A stretch of 64,000 bases of DNA from Brevibacillus brevis (GCF_001039275.2 NZ_CP030117.1:4154001-4218000); one strand, 5' to 3'; shown: positions 33,612 through 42,594, numbered from the stretch's first letter. The notes: a model not told the origin generated them from the sequence alone. Translations and numbers: made by a program.

Positions 33612-34571
33612 TTAAGAAAAAGACTGCAATCGGTCCAACGACTTGTTCACATCGCCAAACATGCGGTCAAACAATTGTTGGACACTTGGCACATCATCAA
33701 TCAATCCAATAACCTGACCAGCCCAACCAAAGCCACGCTGGCTGTCGCCCTCATAAATAAATGTGCAATTGTTCGCTCCACTGATAAGACTCTTTAACTG
33801 CTCGTAGCCTGCCCCTTCTTTTTCCAATTGAAGAATGTGATCAGATCCTGGTGTGCGAACGACTCTCGCAGGTGTTCCCAGTGTGCGCTTGATAACTGCG
33901 GTATCGTGCTCGGTTCCAGCAACCAACGCCTCTTTGTAGGCCGAATGTGCATGAACACATTCTTGCGTCGCAATAAATCGCGTCCCCATCTCTACACCTT
34001 CTGCACCAAGTGCAAGCGCTGCCAAAATTCCCCGACCATCACCGATGCCACCGCTAGCCAATACCGGAATTTTCACGGAATCTACCACACGCGGAATCAA
34101 AACAAACGTCCCGATATCATCTCGTCCCAGGTGCCCCCCGCCTTCTTGACCGACAGCCATCACAGCATCCGCACCAATCGATTCTGCTTTTTGTGCTTGG
34201 CGAGCAGACGCAACCAAGACAAGCTTTTTGATGGGATGACCATCGAGTCTGCGCAGCAGCGGCTCTGGATTGCCTCCTGTTACCGAAACAGCCGTCACTC
34301 CTTCTTCAATCGCCACATCCAGCATTTCTTCATACGGCCGACCGTGTTGACCAATTGCATAATTCACACCAAATGGTTTATCCGTCAATGCACGGACCTT
34401 GCGAATCTCCTCCCGCAGTGCATCAGCCGATGGCAACGACATAGCCGTAATTTGTCCGAGTCCCCCGGCATTTGACACAGCCGCAGCCAAGTCTGCGTAA
34501 GCCAAATAAGCCAAGCCACCTTGAACTACCGGATATGTAATTTGAAGTAGCTCCGTTACTCTCGTTTTCAT
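33612..34571 (-). CDS. FMN-dependent nitronate monooxygenase / FabK-like oxidoreductase
   Basis: A 319-residue TIM-barrel flavoprotein of the 2-nitropropane dioxygenase family. Landmarks are the N-terminal YPVVQGGLAYLAYADLAAAVSNAGGLGQI, the central AVGQEGGGHLGRDD (catalytic-type His in the GGH motif) and the FMN phosphate loop ASGGIGDGRGILAALALGAEGVEMGTRF. Family members oxidise nitronates or reduce enoyl-ACP (FabK); without fab genes nearby I cannot choose. The start is ATG 34571, with GAGGTGAT upstream. It is divergent from speA. Confidence 0.87.
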   Translation of the reverse strand: MKTRVTELLQITYPVVQGGLAYLAYADLAAAVSNAGGLGQITAMSLPSADALREEIRKVRALTDKPFGVNYAIGQHGRPYEEMLDVAIEEGVTAVSVTGGNPEPLLRRLDGHPIKKLVLVASARQAQKAESIGADAVMAVGQEGGGHLGRDDIGTFVLIPRVVDSVKIPVLASGGIGDGRGILAALALGAEGVEMGTRFIATQECVHAHSAYKEALVAGTEHDTAVIKRTLGTPARVVRTPGSDHILQLEKEGAGYEQLKSLISGANNCTFIYEGDSQRGFGWAGQVIGLIDDVPSVQQLFDRMFGDVNKSLDRLQSFS

Positions 34572-34655
34572 CCTTATTATCACCTCGTGTAAATGACCTT
34601 CTCGGCTTACAGGCCAAACTCCTGCCACCACTCGCGGACATGAATAAAAATTCGC

Positions 34656-34683
34656 TTGCTTTCCCCCCCTATTTTGCTATACT
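34656..34683 (+). promoter_or_regulatory. possible sigma-A promoter of speA
   Basis: TTGCTT (34656-34661) and TATACT (34678-34683) are 16 bases apart. The start codon lies 55 bases further on. Confidence 0.5.
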
Positions 34684-34738
34684 CAATTTGTTTGTTTTTC
34701 CCCTTATTATTCTTGATTAGTAAAGTGAGGCGATCGTA

Positions 34739-36211
34739 GTGAGACAAATGAAAACTCCTTTGTTCAGCGGGTTGTTGGAGCACGCCAACCGGAACCCGAT
34801 TCAATTTCACATTCCGGGCCATAAGAAGGGTATGGGTATGCATCCGGCATTTCGCGAGTTCATCGGGGACAACGCTCTTTCGATAGACCTCATCAACATT
34901 GCGCCATTGGATGACTTGCATCACCCGAAGGCAATGATTAAAGAAGCACAAGATTTGGCAGCCGAGGCATTCGGCGCTGACCATACATTTTTTTCCGTGC
35001 AAGGTACAAGCGGTGCCATCATGGCAATGATTATGGCGACCTGCAGTCCTGGTGACAAAATTATCGTACCGCGTAACGTACACAAATCGATTATGTCGGC
35101 GATTATTTTCGCTGGAGCAATCCCAATCTTTATTCACCCTGCCATGGACGAGCGTCTGGGTATTTCTCACGGGATCACAGTGAAGGCCGTACAAAAAGCA
35201 TTGGAAGCTCATCCTGATGCTGCTGCCCTGTTGGTGATTAACCCAACGTACTTCGGTATTGCAGGTGACCTGCGCGAGATCGTGCGGGCTGCGCATAACT
35301 ATGAAATTCCTGTCTTGGTAGACGAAGCTCATGGTGTGCATATTCATTTTCATGAGGAACTGCCGATTTCGGCCATGCAAGCAGGTGCCGACATGGCAGC
35401 GACCAGCGTACACAAGCTGGGTGGCTCTTTGACCCAAACCTCGATCTTGAATGTACGGGAAGGGCTCGTCGATGTCGATCGGGTGAAAACGGTCATGAGT
35501 ATGCTCACGACGACTTCGACTTCCTACATCTTCCTCGCGTCTTTGGACATGGCGCGTCAGCATCTGGCCCTCAACGGGAAAATGCTCGCGGATCAAGCGA
35601 TGGAACTGGCAGCAAAAGCACGTGATATGATTAACGAAATCCCGCGCATCTACTGCGTTGGCAAGGAAATTCTTGGAAAGCCTGCGACTTTTGCGATGGA
35701 CCCAACCAAGCTCCTCATCCACGTACGCGATCTTGGAATCACTGGATGGGAAGTCGAGAACTGGCTGCGTGACAAGTACAACATTGAAGTAGAGATGAGC
35801 GATTTGTACAACATCCTCTGCTTTGTTACTGCGGGAGATACGGAAGAATCCATCCGTACGCTGGTAAATGGCTTGCGCGATCTGTCTGTTGAATTTTCGC
35901 ACGTACAAGCAGAAGATAAGCCTACCATCTCATTGCCGAATATCCCTGTGCTGTCCACAACTCCTCGAGATGCATTCTATGCAGAAACAGAGACGATTCC
36001 GTTGGTGGAAGCAGCAGGTCGAGTCATCACTGAGTTCATCATGGTGTATCCTCCAGGCATCCCGATTTTCCTTCCTGGAGAGGTCATCACTGAGGAAAAT
36101 ATCGCGTACATTCAGGAAAACATCCGAGTCGGATTACCCGTACAAGGCCCTGAAGATGAGACACTAAAAACGATTAAAGTCGTAAAAAGACAAACCGCCA
36201 TTTCTGGCTAA
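34739..36211 (+). CDS. speA: arginine decarboxylase
   Basis: A PLP enzyme of the Orn/Lys/Arg decarboxylase fold III group, giving agmatine for polyamine synthesis. The 490 residues equal the length of B. subtilis SpeA, and the layout agrees: N-terminal QFHIPGHKKG, ALSIDLINIAPLDDLHHPK, the cofactor lysine in ATSVHKLGGSLTQ, the DEAHGVHIHFH Asp, and the C-terminal VYPPGIPIFLPGE. The start is GTG 34739, eight bases after GAGG. It could act on lysine or ornithine, but near-identity of the landmarks to SpeA favours arginine. Confidence 0.93.
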   Translation: MRQMKTPLFSGLLEHANRNPIQFHIPGHKKGMGMHPAFREFIGDNALSIDLINIAPLDDLHHPKAMIKEAQDLAAEAFGADHTFFSVQGTSGAIMAMIMATCSPGDKIIVPRNVHKSIMSAIIFAGAIPIFIHPAMDERLGISHGITVKAVQKALEAHPDAAALLVINPTYFGIAGDLREIVRAAHNYEIPVLVDEAHGVHIHFHEELPISAMQAGADMAATSVHKLGGSLTQTSILNVREGLVDVDRVKTVMSMLTTTSTSYIFLASLDMARQHLALNGKMLADQAMELAAKARDMINEIPRIYCVGKEILGKPATFAMDPTKLLIHVRDLGITGWEVENWLRDKYNIEVEMSDLYNILCFVTAGDTEESIRTLVNGLRDLSVEFSHVQAEDKPTISLPNIPVLSTTPRDAFYAETETIPLVEAAGRVITEFIMVYPPGIPIFLPGEVITEENIAYIQENIRVGLPVQGPEDETLKTIKVVKRQTAISG

Positions 36212-36225
36212 CCGATCTGAACCGA

Positions 36226-36263
36226 AAAACGGCTGCCTCTTTCACGAGAGAGCAGCTTTTTTT
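36226..36263 (+). terminator. terminator of speA
   Basis: GGCTGCCTCTTTC and GAGAGAGCAGC form an imperfect stem, followed by TTTTTTTATTTTTT. Confidence 0.75.
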
Positions 36264-36331
36264 ATTTTTTATGCAAACATTTTGAGATAAGATGGAATTA
36301 GGAAAAATCAGGAAAGGTGGGTGGTGCTGCC

Positions 36332-38269
36332 ATGCCAGACTGGTCGTATCAAACGATGTTTCGGCCACTTCTCTTTCTCATGCCACCCGAGCGGGCCCGG
36401 TCTATTACCTTGCAGTCAATCGGGACTTTGGCAAAAATTCCGGGTGGTTCGCTCATCATCGAATGGATGGGACATATGGAGCCTCCCTCCCAGCTCTCCC
36501 AAACAATTGGTCCAGTCACGTTCCCTACTCCAGTCGGGATGGGTGCCGGATTAGACCTGGATTGCATCGCCATTGAAGCGCTGTCCAAATTCGGCTTCGG
36601 GTTTCTAGAGCTGGGACCTGTGTCCAAAGAACCGATTGATTCTCTCGGCACCGTTCAACGTGACATTGCCGCGATGAATATCCACTATTCAAATCCATTG
36701 GTAAATAATGGTATATATACCCTTCAGAGGCGCCTGGAGGGAGCTACTGGCATCAAAATTCCTCTCGGAGTCAGATTGGCCTGCCAACCAAAAGCCAGCC
36801 TGAGAGAAGCCACAGAAGAGCTTCAGGAGCTAATCGACAGTTTGGAGCGTTTTTGTTCGTTTTTCACTATTGATTCGCGGGCGAATATGGGACAGCCAGA
36901 ATGGAGCCATACAGCGTGGAAGGAACATTTTTCCTGTTTGCGTAACCATACGGATATGCCACTCTTGCTGGCGCTCCCCCCGAGCCTGACAGATGCGGAA
37001 GCACTCCCGATTCTTACCGCGGCAAAAGAAGCAGGACTAAACGGTCTAGTTGTCGCAGGAGGCACGATTCAGGAAGATTCACCATGCGCGAATAACTCTG
37101 TTTACATCACGGGGAGGAGTTCACACGAGCAAGCTGTCAAATTTGTCTCCTGGGCACGGGAACAGTGGTCAGATGCCCTTATCATTGGATCAGGCGGCAT
37201 TCTGGAGCCACATGATGCTTTGACCCTTCTTGCCGCGGGTGCCAATTTTGTGCAATTGCACAGTGGCTTGGTCTATTCTGGCCCTGGCTTGCCAAAACGA
37301 ATTAACGAAGCCATTTTACAAATACAACCAGGCACTGACCCGCCTCAAGAAAAACGATCTACTTTTTTATTTTCTTCTTGGATATGGGGAATCTTGTTGG
37401 GCGTGGGCATGATGTTCGGTGGGGCACTTGCTTGGATGGTCGCCGCAACAACCGTCGTCCTCCCCTACGACGAACGCTTCCTCGAGATGTCAGCCGACCA
37501 ACTTGCGCTCTTAAATGCGCAAATCCTCTCTTTTATGTCACACGATCGGATTAGTCTGGCAGGAACGATGATATCCATAGGAATTTTGTACAGTCAACTG
37601 TCTTATCATGGCCTACGCAAAGATATTCACTGGACGCGAACCATCTTGCTTATCTCCGGTACTGTTGGATTTTCCAGCTTCTTTTTATTTATTGGATACG
37701 GGTACTTCGATTACTTGCACGCGATTTTAGCGCTCGTGTTGTTCCCCATGTTTTTGCTCGCATTACGAACACCTGCAAAGGTTCATTTGACTCGCCTACC
37801 GCCTCAGCTTCACAACGATCGGGATTGGCGAATGGCTCTATGGGGACAATTGCTCTTTGTCATCATCGGATTTGGTTTGACAGGGGCTGGTATCGTTATT
37901 TCGATCATCGGCGTCACAGGTGTCTTCGTTCCTTCTGATCTCGTCTTTCTCTGTGTGTCTGCAGATACCTTGCAGTCTTACAATGAGCGATTAATTCCGG
38001 TCATTGCTCATGACCGCGCTGGCTTTGGAGGGGCATTAGTTTCGAATGGCCTGGCTGTCTTGCTGATCAGTCTTTGGGGTATCAGGAGAGGAGAAGCGTG
38101 GATTTGGTGGACATTGTTTTTAGCAGGCATTCCAGGCTTTGTTTCCGGCATAGGCATACATTTTACTGTTGGGTATGTCGATTTTATTCATCTCTTGCCC
38201 GCTTATGTCGCCGTCATTTTCTTTCTCGTGGCACTCGTACTTTTGAAGCCGTATTTATGCCGGACATAA
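36332..38269 (+). CDS. dihydroorotate-dehydrogenase-like domain fused to a duplicated membrane domain
   Basis: A 645-residue two-part protein. Residues 1-335 resemble class 2 dihydroorotate dehydrogenase: PVGMGAGLDLDCIAIEALSKFGFGFLELGPVS at the N-terminal side of the barrel, and the FMN phosphate loop IIGSGGILEPHDALTLLAAGANFVQLHSGLVYSGPGL. The catalytic SSPN-type motif is replaced (TIDSRANMG), and the FMN-contacting lysine before the PDL-like segment reads ALPPSL, so ordinary DHODH activity is doubtful. Residues 345-645 hold eight predicted membrane helices as two copies of a four-helix unit; each contains HDRxxxxG near residues 403 and 559. The start is ATG 36332, ten bases after AAAGGTGGG; a GTG at 36317 is too close to that site. 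It is a single gene flanked by terminators. Confidence 0.75.
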   Translation: MPDWSYQTMFRPLLFLMPPERARSITLQSIGTLAKIPGGSLIIEWMGHMEPPSQLSQTIGPVTFPTPVGMGAGLDLDCIAIEALSKFGFGFLELGPVSKEPIDSLGTVQRDIAAMNIHYSNPLVNNGIYTLQRRLEGATGIKIPLGVRLACQPKASLREATEELQELIDSLERFCSFFTIDSRANMGQPEWSHTAWKEHFSCLRNHTDMPLLLALPPSLTDAEALPILTAAKEAGLNGLVVAGGTIQEDSPCANNSVYITGRSSHEQAVKFVSWAREQWSDALIIGSGGILEPHDALTLLAAGANFVQLHSGLVYSGPGLPKRINEAILQIQPGTDPPQEKRSTFLFSSWIWGILLGVGMMFGGALAWMVAATTVVLPYDERFLEMSADQLALLNAQILSFMSHDRISLAGTMISIGILYSQLSYHGLRKDIHWTRTILLISGTVGFSSFFLFIGYGYFDYLHAILALVLFPMFLLALRTPAKVHLTRLPPQLHNDRDWRMALWGQLLFVIIGFGLTGAGIVISIIGVTGVFVPSDLVFLCVSADTLQSYNERLIPVIAHDRAGFGGALVSNGLAVLLISLWGIRRGEAWIWWTLFLAGIPGFVSGIGIHFTVGYVDFIHLLPAYVAVIFFLVALVLLKPYLCRT

Positions 38270-38272
38270 AAG

Positions 38273-38309
38273 AAAACAGACGAAAGAATTCCTTTCGTCT
38301 GTTTTTTTA
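38273..38309. terminator. bidirectional terminator
   Basis: AAACAGACGAAAG-AATTC-CTTTCGTCTGTTT with T-runs on both sides, between two convergent genes. Confidence 0.9.
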
Positions 38310-38336
38310 TAAAAGCATGACGACTATTATGCAGAA

Positions 38337-40229
38337 TCAGTCTTCGTCTTCTTCATCATCGTCATCATCATCGCCCGGAGCGAAGGCTACCGTGTATACA
38401 TATGGATCTTTATCACGCTTATCGACCCAGACAACGCGATTTCCACCGATGCGGACATTTTCCATCTCCGCATCATCATCCCACTCAATATCGCTATAGG
38501 AATCCTCTTCGAAATCATACAGCTCATAGTAGAATTCCTTGCCTTTTGTGGACAGACGATTGTCTTCATACAAAATCATATTGCGTGAAGCCTGTGGATT
38601 TTTCTGGTCACCATCCGCATAACGAAGCAACGGATTGACTCTTTGACGGTCGATGTTGTAATAGTACAAATCCCAACCGGTTTTGGAATTGCCTGTATCT
38701 TCGCTCCAAACAACGAAGCCATCGCCGATTTCTGCTTTCTCTACTTTTACGTTATCGCGGATTTCAGTCTCATCATCTTCTTCGATATCGTAGAGAACGA
38801 TACTTGCGCTCTTTGATCCTTCTTCCACTACCCAGGAAGCGTAGTTTTTGTAAATATCAACACTTAATGGTTCTTTTCTTACCGTCGTAACTTCCGTATG
38901 CTTTCCAGTCGATAGATCTGTGATAATCACTTCTGATCTGCCAGCGGTATTCACCCATAACAGACGCTCTCCGTCAATCTCATACAGCTTCTCACTCGGT
39001 TCTTGATCATCATCTTCATGTGTGATCTGCTTCTGCGTATCCTTACGAATATCGTAGGAGAAGAGTGCATCTTCATGCTCGTCATACCAGACAACATAAC
39101 GCGAGCTTACAACAGGGCGAACAGAATCATGCTCTGGATTACTGACGACTTTCCCTTTTTTATTTTCGACATCATAGAAAACGACCGTATTATTTTTTTT
39201 AGACTCGGTTACGTACGCCACATAACGATCATGAGCACTTGGCTCCTTTGGTTCCCCGCCTGCATTACCTATCGGAACTAATTCCTTTTCGTCCAGGTCA
39301 TACAGGTGGAGTTGGAGCTTTTTGTTACTGTCTTTTTTCGCGAATAGGACGAAATCGCCATAAATTTTCGGTCCGGTCTCACCGTACAGATTGCTCGCGA
39401 TCTTTTTACCAGACTTATTGCCAAGCTCACGATATTTCAAGTCATTATTGTCTGAGTAGACATAATCCTCTTGATACAAATGTACGTTTTGCTGTTCGTT
39501 GCTGTCATCGGTCAATTGCTTAATTCGACCGTTGCTGATGGAATAGGAATAGAGGTCTCCAGCCGATTGGTGCTCATACACGATTTGATTGGAGAAAATG
39601 CTAGGACGCCCTTGATCCCCTTTAGCAATGACGGCAGCCTTTTCCTCTTTTGCTTTGATGTCATAGTAATAAATGTCATCATTGCCATTACGATCATCTT
39701 CCCAAGCAACATAACCGCTGCTTACCACCGGGTTGCTTGCTTTTCCACTCGCAGATACGATTTCTGTATCCCCAGTAGAAATTTTATGTAGATAAACATC
39801 GCCGTTGTCTGTCCAAACAACATTTTTATCAGCAATCTCCAGTCCATCGACCGAAGCAGAACCACTTGTCAAACGGATTTCTTTCTCTTTTACTATGTCA
39901 TACAAATAGACATCTGAGCCGCCATCACGGGAATCCATCCATACGACGTAATCTCCATCAACCTTTGGATTTGTCTTCTCAGATTCCTTGTCACCTATTT
40001 CGTTCTGGTTACCTTTAGCGAGGTTGTAGAGTGTTACTCTTTGCCCCCCCTCAACAATCCATACCGCATATTTTTTTGCTATATCATATCCTGCTGAGGA
40101 TATTGATGGCTGACTACCGTCTATTTTTTCTTCATCACCAATACTGTAAGCAAGCGCTGGTGTCCCGCTCCACAGAGATGTGACCAAAAGTGCAGCGGCC
40201 AGCATTCCCTGTATCGGTTGTCGCTTCAT
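38337..40229 (-). CDS. secreted beta-propeller (TolB-like repeat) protein with acidic tail
   Basis: A 630-residue exported protein. The signal peptide ends near residue 27 (SGTPALA-YS). The rest is built of about a dozen repeats of the type YVVWxDxRxGxxDIYLYDI (for example PKVDGDYVVWMDSRDGGSDV and SSGYVAWEDDRNGNDDI), the pattern of TolB/WD40-like propellers in Bacillales surface proteins. The last residues are a pure acidic tail (DDDDDDEEDED). The start is ATG 40229 with AAAGGAGG; an upstream in-frame ATG at 40298 lies in a neighbouring terminator. The ligand is unknown; a wall- or polysaccharide-associated role is a guess. Confidence 0.8.
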   Translation of the reverse strand: MKRQPIQGMLAAALLVTSLWSGTPALAYSIGDEEKIDGSQPSISSAGYDIAKKYAVWIVEGGQRVTLYNLAKGNQNEIGDKESEKTNPKVDGDYVVWMDSRDGGSDVYLYDIVKEKEIRLTSGSASVDGLEIADKNVVWTDNGDVYLHKISTGDTEIVSASGKASNPVVSSGYVAWEDDRNGNDDIYYYDIKAKEEKAAVIAKGDQGRPSIFSNQIVYEHQSAGDLYSYSISNGRIKQLTDDSNEQQNVHLYQEDYVYSDNNDLKYRELGNKSGKKIASNLYGETGPKIYGDFVLFAKKDSNKKLQLHLYDLDEKELVPIGNAGGEPKEPSAHDRYVAYVTESKKNNTVVFYDVENKKGKVVSNPEHDSVRPVVSSRYVVWYDEHEDALFSYDIRKDTQKQITHEDDDQEPSEKLYEIDGERLLWVNTAGRSEVIITDLSTGKHTEVTTVRKEPLSVDIYKNYASWVVEEGSKSASIVLYDIEEDDETEIRDNVKVEKAEIGDGFVVWSEDTGNSKTGWDLYYYNIDRQRVNPLLRYADGDQKNPQASRNMILYEDNRLSTKGKEFYYELYDFEEDSYSDIEWDDDAEMENVRIGGNRVVWVDKRDKDPYVYTVAFAPGDDDDDDEEDED

Positions 40230-40297
40230 GACACAATTCCTCCTTTTGCAACAATTCTCACACTTCTCCATTATCCTCCATACGAAAAAGGTTGTCA

Positions 40298-40514
40298 AAA
40301 AAAACAGGCCTCAATATAGGCCTGTTGACTATTTCTTTATTCTTTTTCCTGTCTTTCACCAGGTCGGCAGTCACAGTTGCATACCGCATAAAGCGTTTTC
40401 ACTGAATTACATTCAAAATGCTCGATGATGGTTCCGCAAGTCTGACATACGATAGTTCCCATCTATGTCCCCTCCGCATTCAATTGATTCACATATCCCT
40501 ACAAATGTTATGTT
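40298..40514 (-). ncRNA. SR1-like dual-function RNA
   Basis: The transcription unit runs from a promoter (TTGACT/TAAGAT, 40521-40550) to a terminator (AACAGGCCT / AGGCCTGTT plus eight Ts at 40298-40329) and encodes the SR1P peptide. In B. subtilis the equivalent SR1 RNA also base-pairs with ahrC mRNA, an arginine regulator. Whether the antisense role holds here cannot be judged, because ahrC is not in the window. The 5' end is approximate. Confidence 0.7.
40337..40462 (-). CDS. sr1P: GapA-binding peptide SR1P
   Basis: A 41-residue peptide starting MGTIVCQTCGTIIEHFE and containing cysteine pairs (CxxC at 6-9; C28, C30, C32). It matches the SR1P peptide of Bacillus, which binds glyceraldehyde-3-phosphate dehydrogenase GapA and promotes its interaction with RNase J1. 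The start is ATG 40462 with GAGGGG six bases upstream. The cysteines suggest zinc binding. It is encoded on a short transcript with its own promoter and terminator. Confidence 0.88.
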   Translation of the reverse strand: MGTIVCQTCGTIIEHFECNSVKTLYAVCNCDCRPGERQEKE

Positions 40515-40520
40515 ACATTC

Positions 40521-40550
40521 ATCTTAATATGCTACACCATTCGGAGTCAA
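40521..40550 (-). promoter_or_regulatory. promoter of the SR1-like RNA
   Basis: TTGACT (40545-40550) and TAAGAT (40521-40526) on the minus strand are 18 bases apart, roughly 60 bases before the SR1P start codon. In B. subtilis this promoter is controlled by CcpN; I see no certain CcpN site. Confidence 0.5.
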
Positions 40551-40580
40551 GATGCATTTGTTGATAATTAGTATGTCACA

Positions 40581-41378
40581 TTAATGCGGAATATTCTCAT
40601 TCAGCCAGTTCACGATTTTTTGCAAGACTTCTTCCTTTTCAGGCTCATTCAAAATTTCGTGCCGCAAGCCCGCGAATCGTTCAAACGTTTGTCTGTCTGG
40701 AAGGCCCACGGTAAACTGTTCCACTGCATCCGCATCTACCAATGTATCAGCACCAGCCTGTAAAACAAGGACAGGATGCTTGATTCGATTTCTTTCCTCC
40801 CACGCCTTTTCCATAGAACGGTTCAATTCTGTGAACCATCTGACACTTACCTTGGAATAATTGAGCGGATCGTTCTGATAAGCAGCCTGAACAGCTTCGT
40901 CACGCGATACCATGTCGGGAGTGATTCCATTCGGCATGACAAGTGTTGGCCAGACCCGATCGAGAAATTGTGCCAATTGCTCCTTCCACGCCGGTACAGT
41001 CAGTTTCAGTTTCAAGCACGGAGATGTGAGAATTAACCCCGCCAGCTCTTTGCTCCGTTCATCCGTCTGAATAAAGCGAGTCGCGATGAGCCCCCCCAGA
41101 CTATGCCCCATTAACAATACAGGCTTCTCTCCTAACGTATCGGCAAGAGCGGTACTCGTCCACTCACGTACACGGGACAAATAGTCTTCGAAGGATTGAA
41201 TATGCCCCCGTCTCCCTGGAGAGCGCCCCCAGCCCGGCAAATCTTCCGCATATACGTCCCAGCCCGCCTGATTGAAATAAGCCGCTACATGCTCATAGCG
41301 TCTATGATGCTCTCCCGTTCCATGGACGAGAACAATCGCTCCCCGAGAATTTTTGGCCGACCATTTATGTACACCCAT
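40581..41378 (-). CDS. alpha/beta hydrolase, monoacylglycerol lipase-like
   Basis: A 265-residue serine hydrolase. The nucleophile elbow is GHSLGG (LLMGHSLGGLIATRF), the oxyanion segment VLVHGTGEHHRRYEHVA, and the late acid/His residues fall in LVLQAGADTLVDADAV and FAGLRHEILNEPEK. This is the Hydrolase_4 layout shared with monoacylglycerol lipases and lysophospholipases. The start is ATG 41378 with AGGAGG about ten bases upstream; a frame opening at 41456 has no site. The substrate is unknown. Confidence 0.87.
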   Translation of the reverse strand: MGVHKWSAKNSRGAIVLVHGTGEHHRRYEHVAAYFNQAGWDVYAEDLPGWGRSPGRRGHIQSFEDYLSRVREWTSTALADTLGEKPVLLMGHSLGGLIATRFIQTDERSKELAGLILTSPCLKLKLTVPAWKEQLAQFLDRVWPTLVMPNGITPDMVSRDEAVQAAYQNDPLNYSKVSVRWFTELNRSMEKAWEERNRIKHPVLVLQAGADTLVDADAVEQFTVGLPDRQTFERFAGLRHEILNEPEKEEVLQKIVNWLNENIPH

Positions 41379-41487
41379 TCTCCCTGTTCCTCCTACCGGC
41401 TGATTTCTTTCGATTATACTAAAAAACGGAAGGCCGTATTTTACGAAAAAAACCAAAACGAGCAGAAGATAAACTTCTGCTCGTTAC

Positions 41488-41787
41488 CTAATACTGATTT
41501 TCTTCAAATGGAATGGATGGTAAATGTTCCTGAAAAAACTCAGCAAGCGCGACTGCCTCGTTCTCTGAATCCAGCCTGAAAATTTTTTGCAGGTATCCTG
41601 GATTCACCGCATCTTCCGAACTGAGAAGAGTCGATTGCCCTGTCTGCATACAGATCACCAACGGCTTCCCATAAAACTTGTGTGTAAAAACCATGCCAAA
41701 GTCGTAGCGTGTTCCCTCTGAAATAAAGCCAAGGAAACGTACATTAGCATTCTCCGAAACGTCGTATAAGTGGTCGTAGTGCTCCAT
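41488..41787 (-). CDS. DUF3055 family protein
   Basis: A 99-residue soluble protein with the DUF3055 pattern (LYDVSENANVRFLGFISEGTRYDFGMVFTHKFYGKPLVICMQTGQSTLL). The family is common in Bacillales and has no known function. The start is ATG 41787, eight bases after AGGAGG; a TTG two codons earlier sits inside the spacer. It lies between the hydrolase and MarR-type genes on the same strand. Confidence 0.82.
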   Translation of the reverse strand: MEHYDHLYDVSENANVRFLGFISEGTRYDFGMVFTHKFYGKPLVICMQTGQSTLLSSEDAVNPGYLQKIFRLDSENEAVALAEFFQEHLPSIPFEENQY

Positions 41788-41865
41788 CAGCAATCCCTCC
41801 TCAACAGTATTTTGGCCTCCGAATTTCGTGAAATATTCGGATTATTCACTAGTATAAGCGAAATA

Positions 41866-42414
41866 TCACGTTTTTGCCACCCAAATAGCATCATTTACCA
41901 GACGCGTTGGGTTAATGACCCTGTCTTCCCCTTCTTGAATCCATCTCACTTTTTCTGCACCATGCAACGATTGCGCGACAAAGGAGAGACATTCAAAGAA
42001 CAGTTCAACTACTGCTGTACTGTATCGTTCCTCCATTTTCTCCAATGCATACGTCAATCTAAAAATATCTGGTACACTTCTTCGACTGGCTTCCAATACT
42101 TCTTTGCCTTTTTCAGTCGGGTATACGTGAACCACACGCCCATCCAACTCCGACTTTTCGATCGTCACCATGCCTTTCTCCATTAATTTCTTGATATGAA
42201 TGACAATCGATGAGGGATGCCAGAAGGTCCAATCTGCAATTTGCGTGACGCGTACACCTTCATAACAGTAGATGATCCAGAGAATGTTTAACTGTACAGA
42301 GGAATCCAATTCGGCTTCCTTCGCTGCCCGCTCCCAGTCTTCTTTGTTCACCACATCGATGGCGCGCATGGTGTTTAAAGCTTCGAATACGTGTCTAATT
42401 GAGGCCTCCTGCAT
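41866..42414 (-). CDS. MarR-type transcriptional regulator (ScoC/Hpr-like)
   Basis: A 182-residue winged-helix protein. The DNA-binding part is visible as VQLNILWIIYCYEGVRVTQIADWTFWHPSSIVIHIKKLMEKGMVTIEKSELDGRVVHVYPTEKGKEVL, with the wing at SELDGR. Size and the long C-terminal helix resemble ScoC (Hpr), which represses protease and sporulation genes, but identity is modest. The start is ATG 42414, nine bases after TGGAGG; an upstream ATG at 42447 has no site and includes that sequence as codons. Targets are unknown. Confidence 0.78.
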   Translation of the reverse strand: MQEASIRHVFEALNTMRAIDVVNKEDWERAAKEAELDSSVQLNILWIIYCYEGVRVTQIADWTFWHPSSIVIHIKKLMEKGMVTIEKSELDGRVVHVYPTEKGKEVLEASRRSVPDIFRLTYALEKMEERYSTAVVELFFECLSFVAQSLHGAEKVRWIQEGEDRVINPTRLVNDAIWVAKT

Positions 42415-42594
42415 GCGTATATTCCTCCATGATTCTTTATCGTTCATCTAACGGCATATAAATATGATATATATTTTACACTTTTCAGAAAAAACACGCA
42501 ATTGTTTTCGGTCGCCAACTGCCTCATTGCCAAAGAGTGGAAGACAATGCTACACTTAACGCACAGAATACCGGTACTAGGAGTGAGTGCAGTC

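Noticed and set aside
34607..35908. A 433-codon frame antisense to speA
   Set aside because: The translation is low-quality (Arg/His/Cys-rich), there is no ribosome site, and it is fully opposite a certain gene.
38337..38380. Short tandem repeat or CRISPR-like sequence (also near 23430-23480)
   Set aside because: The repetitive GAT/GAC-type pattern simply encodes the Asp-rich tails of two exported proteins; there are no spacers.
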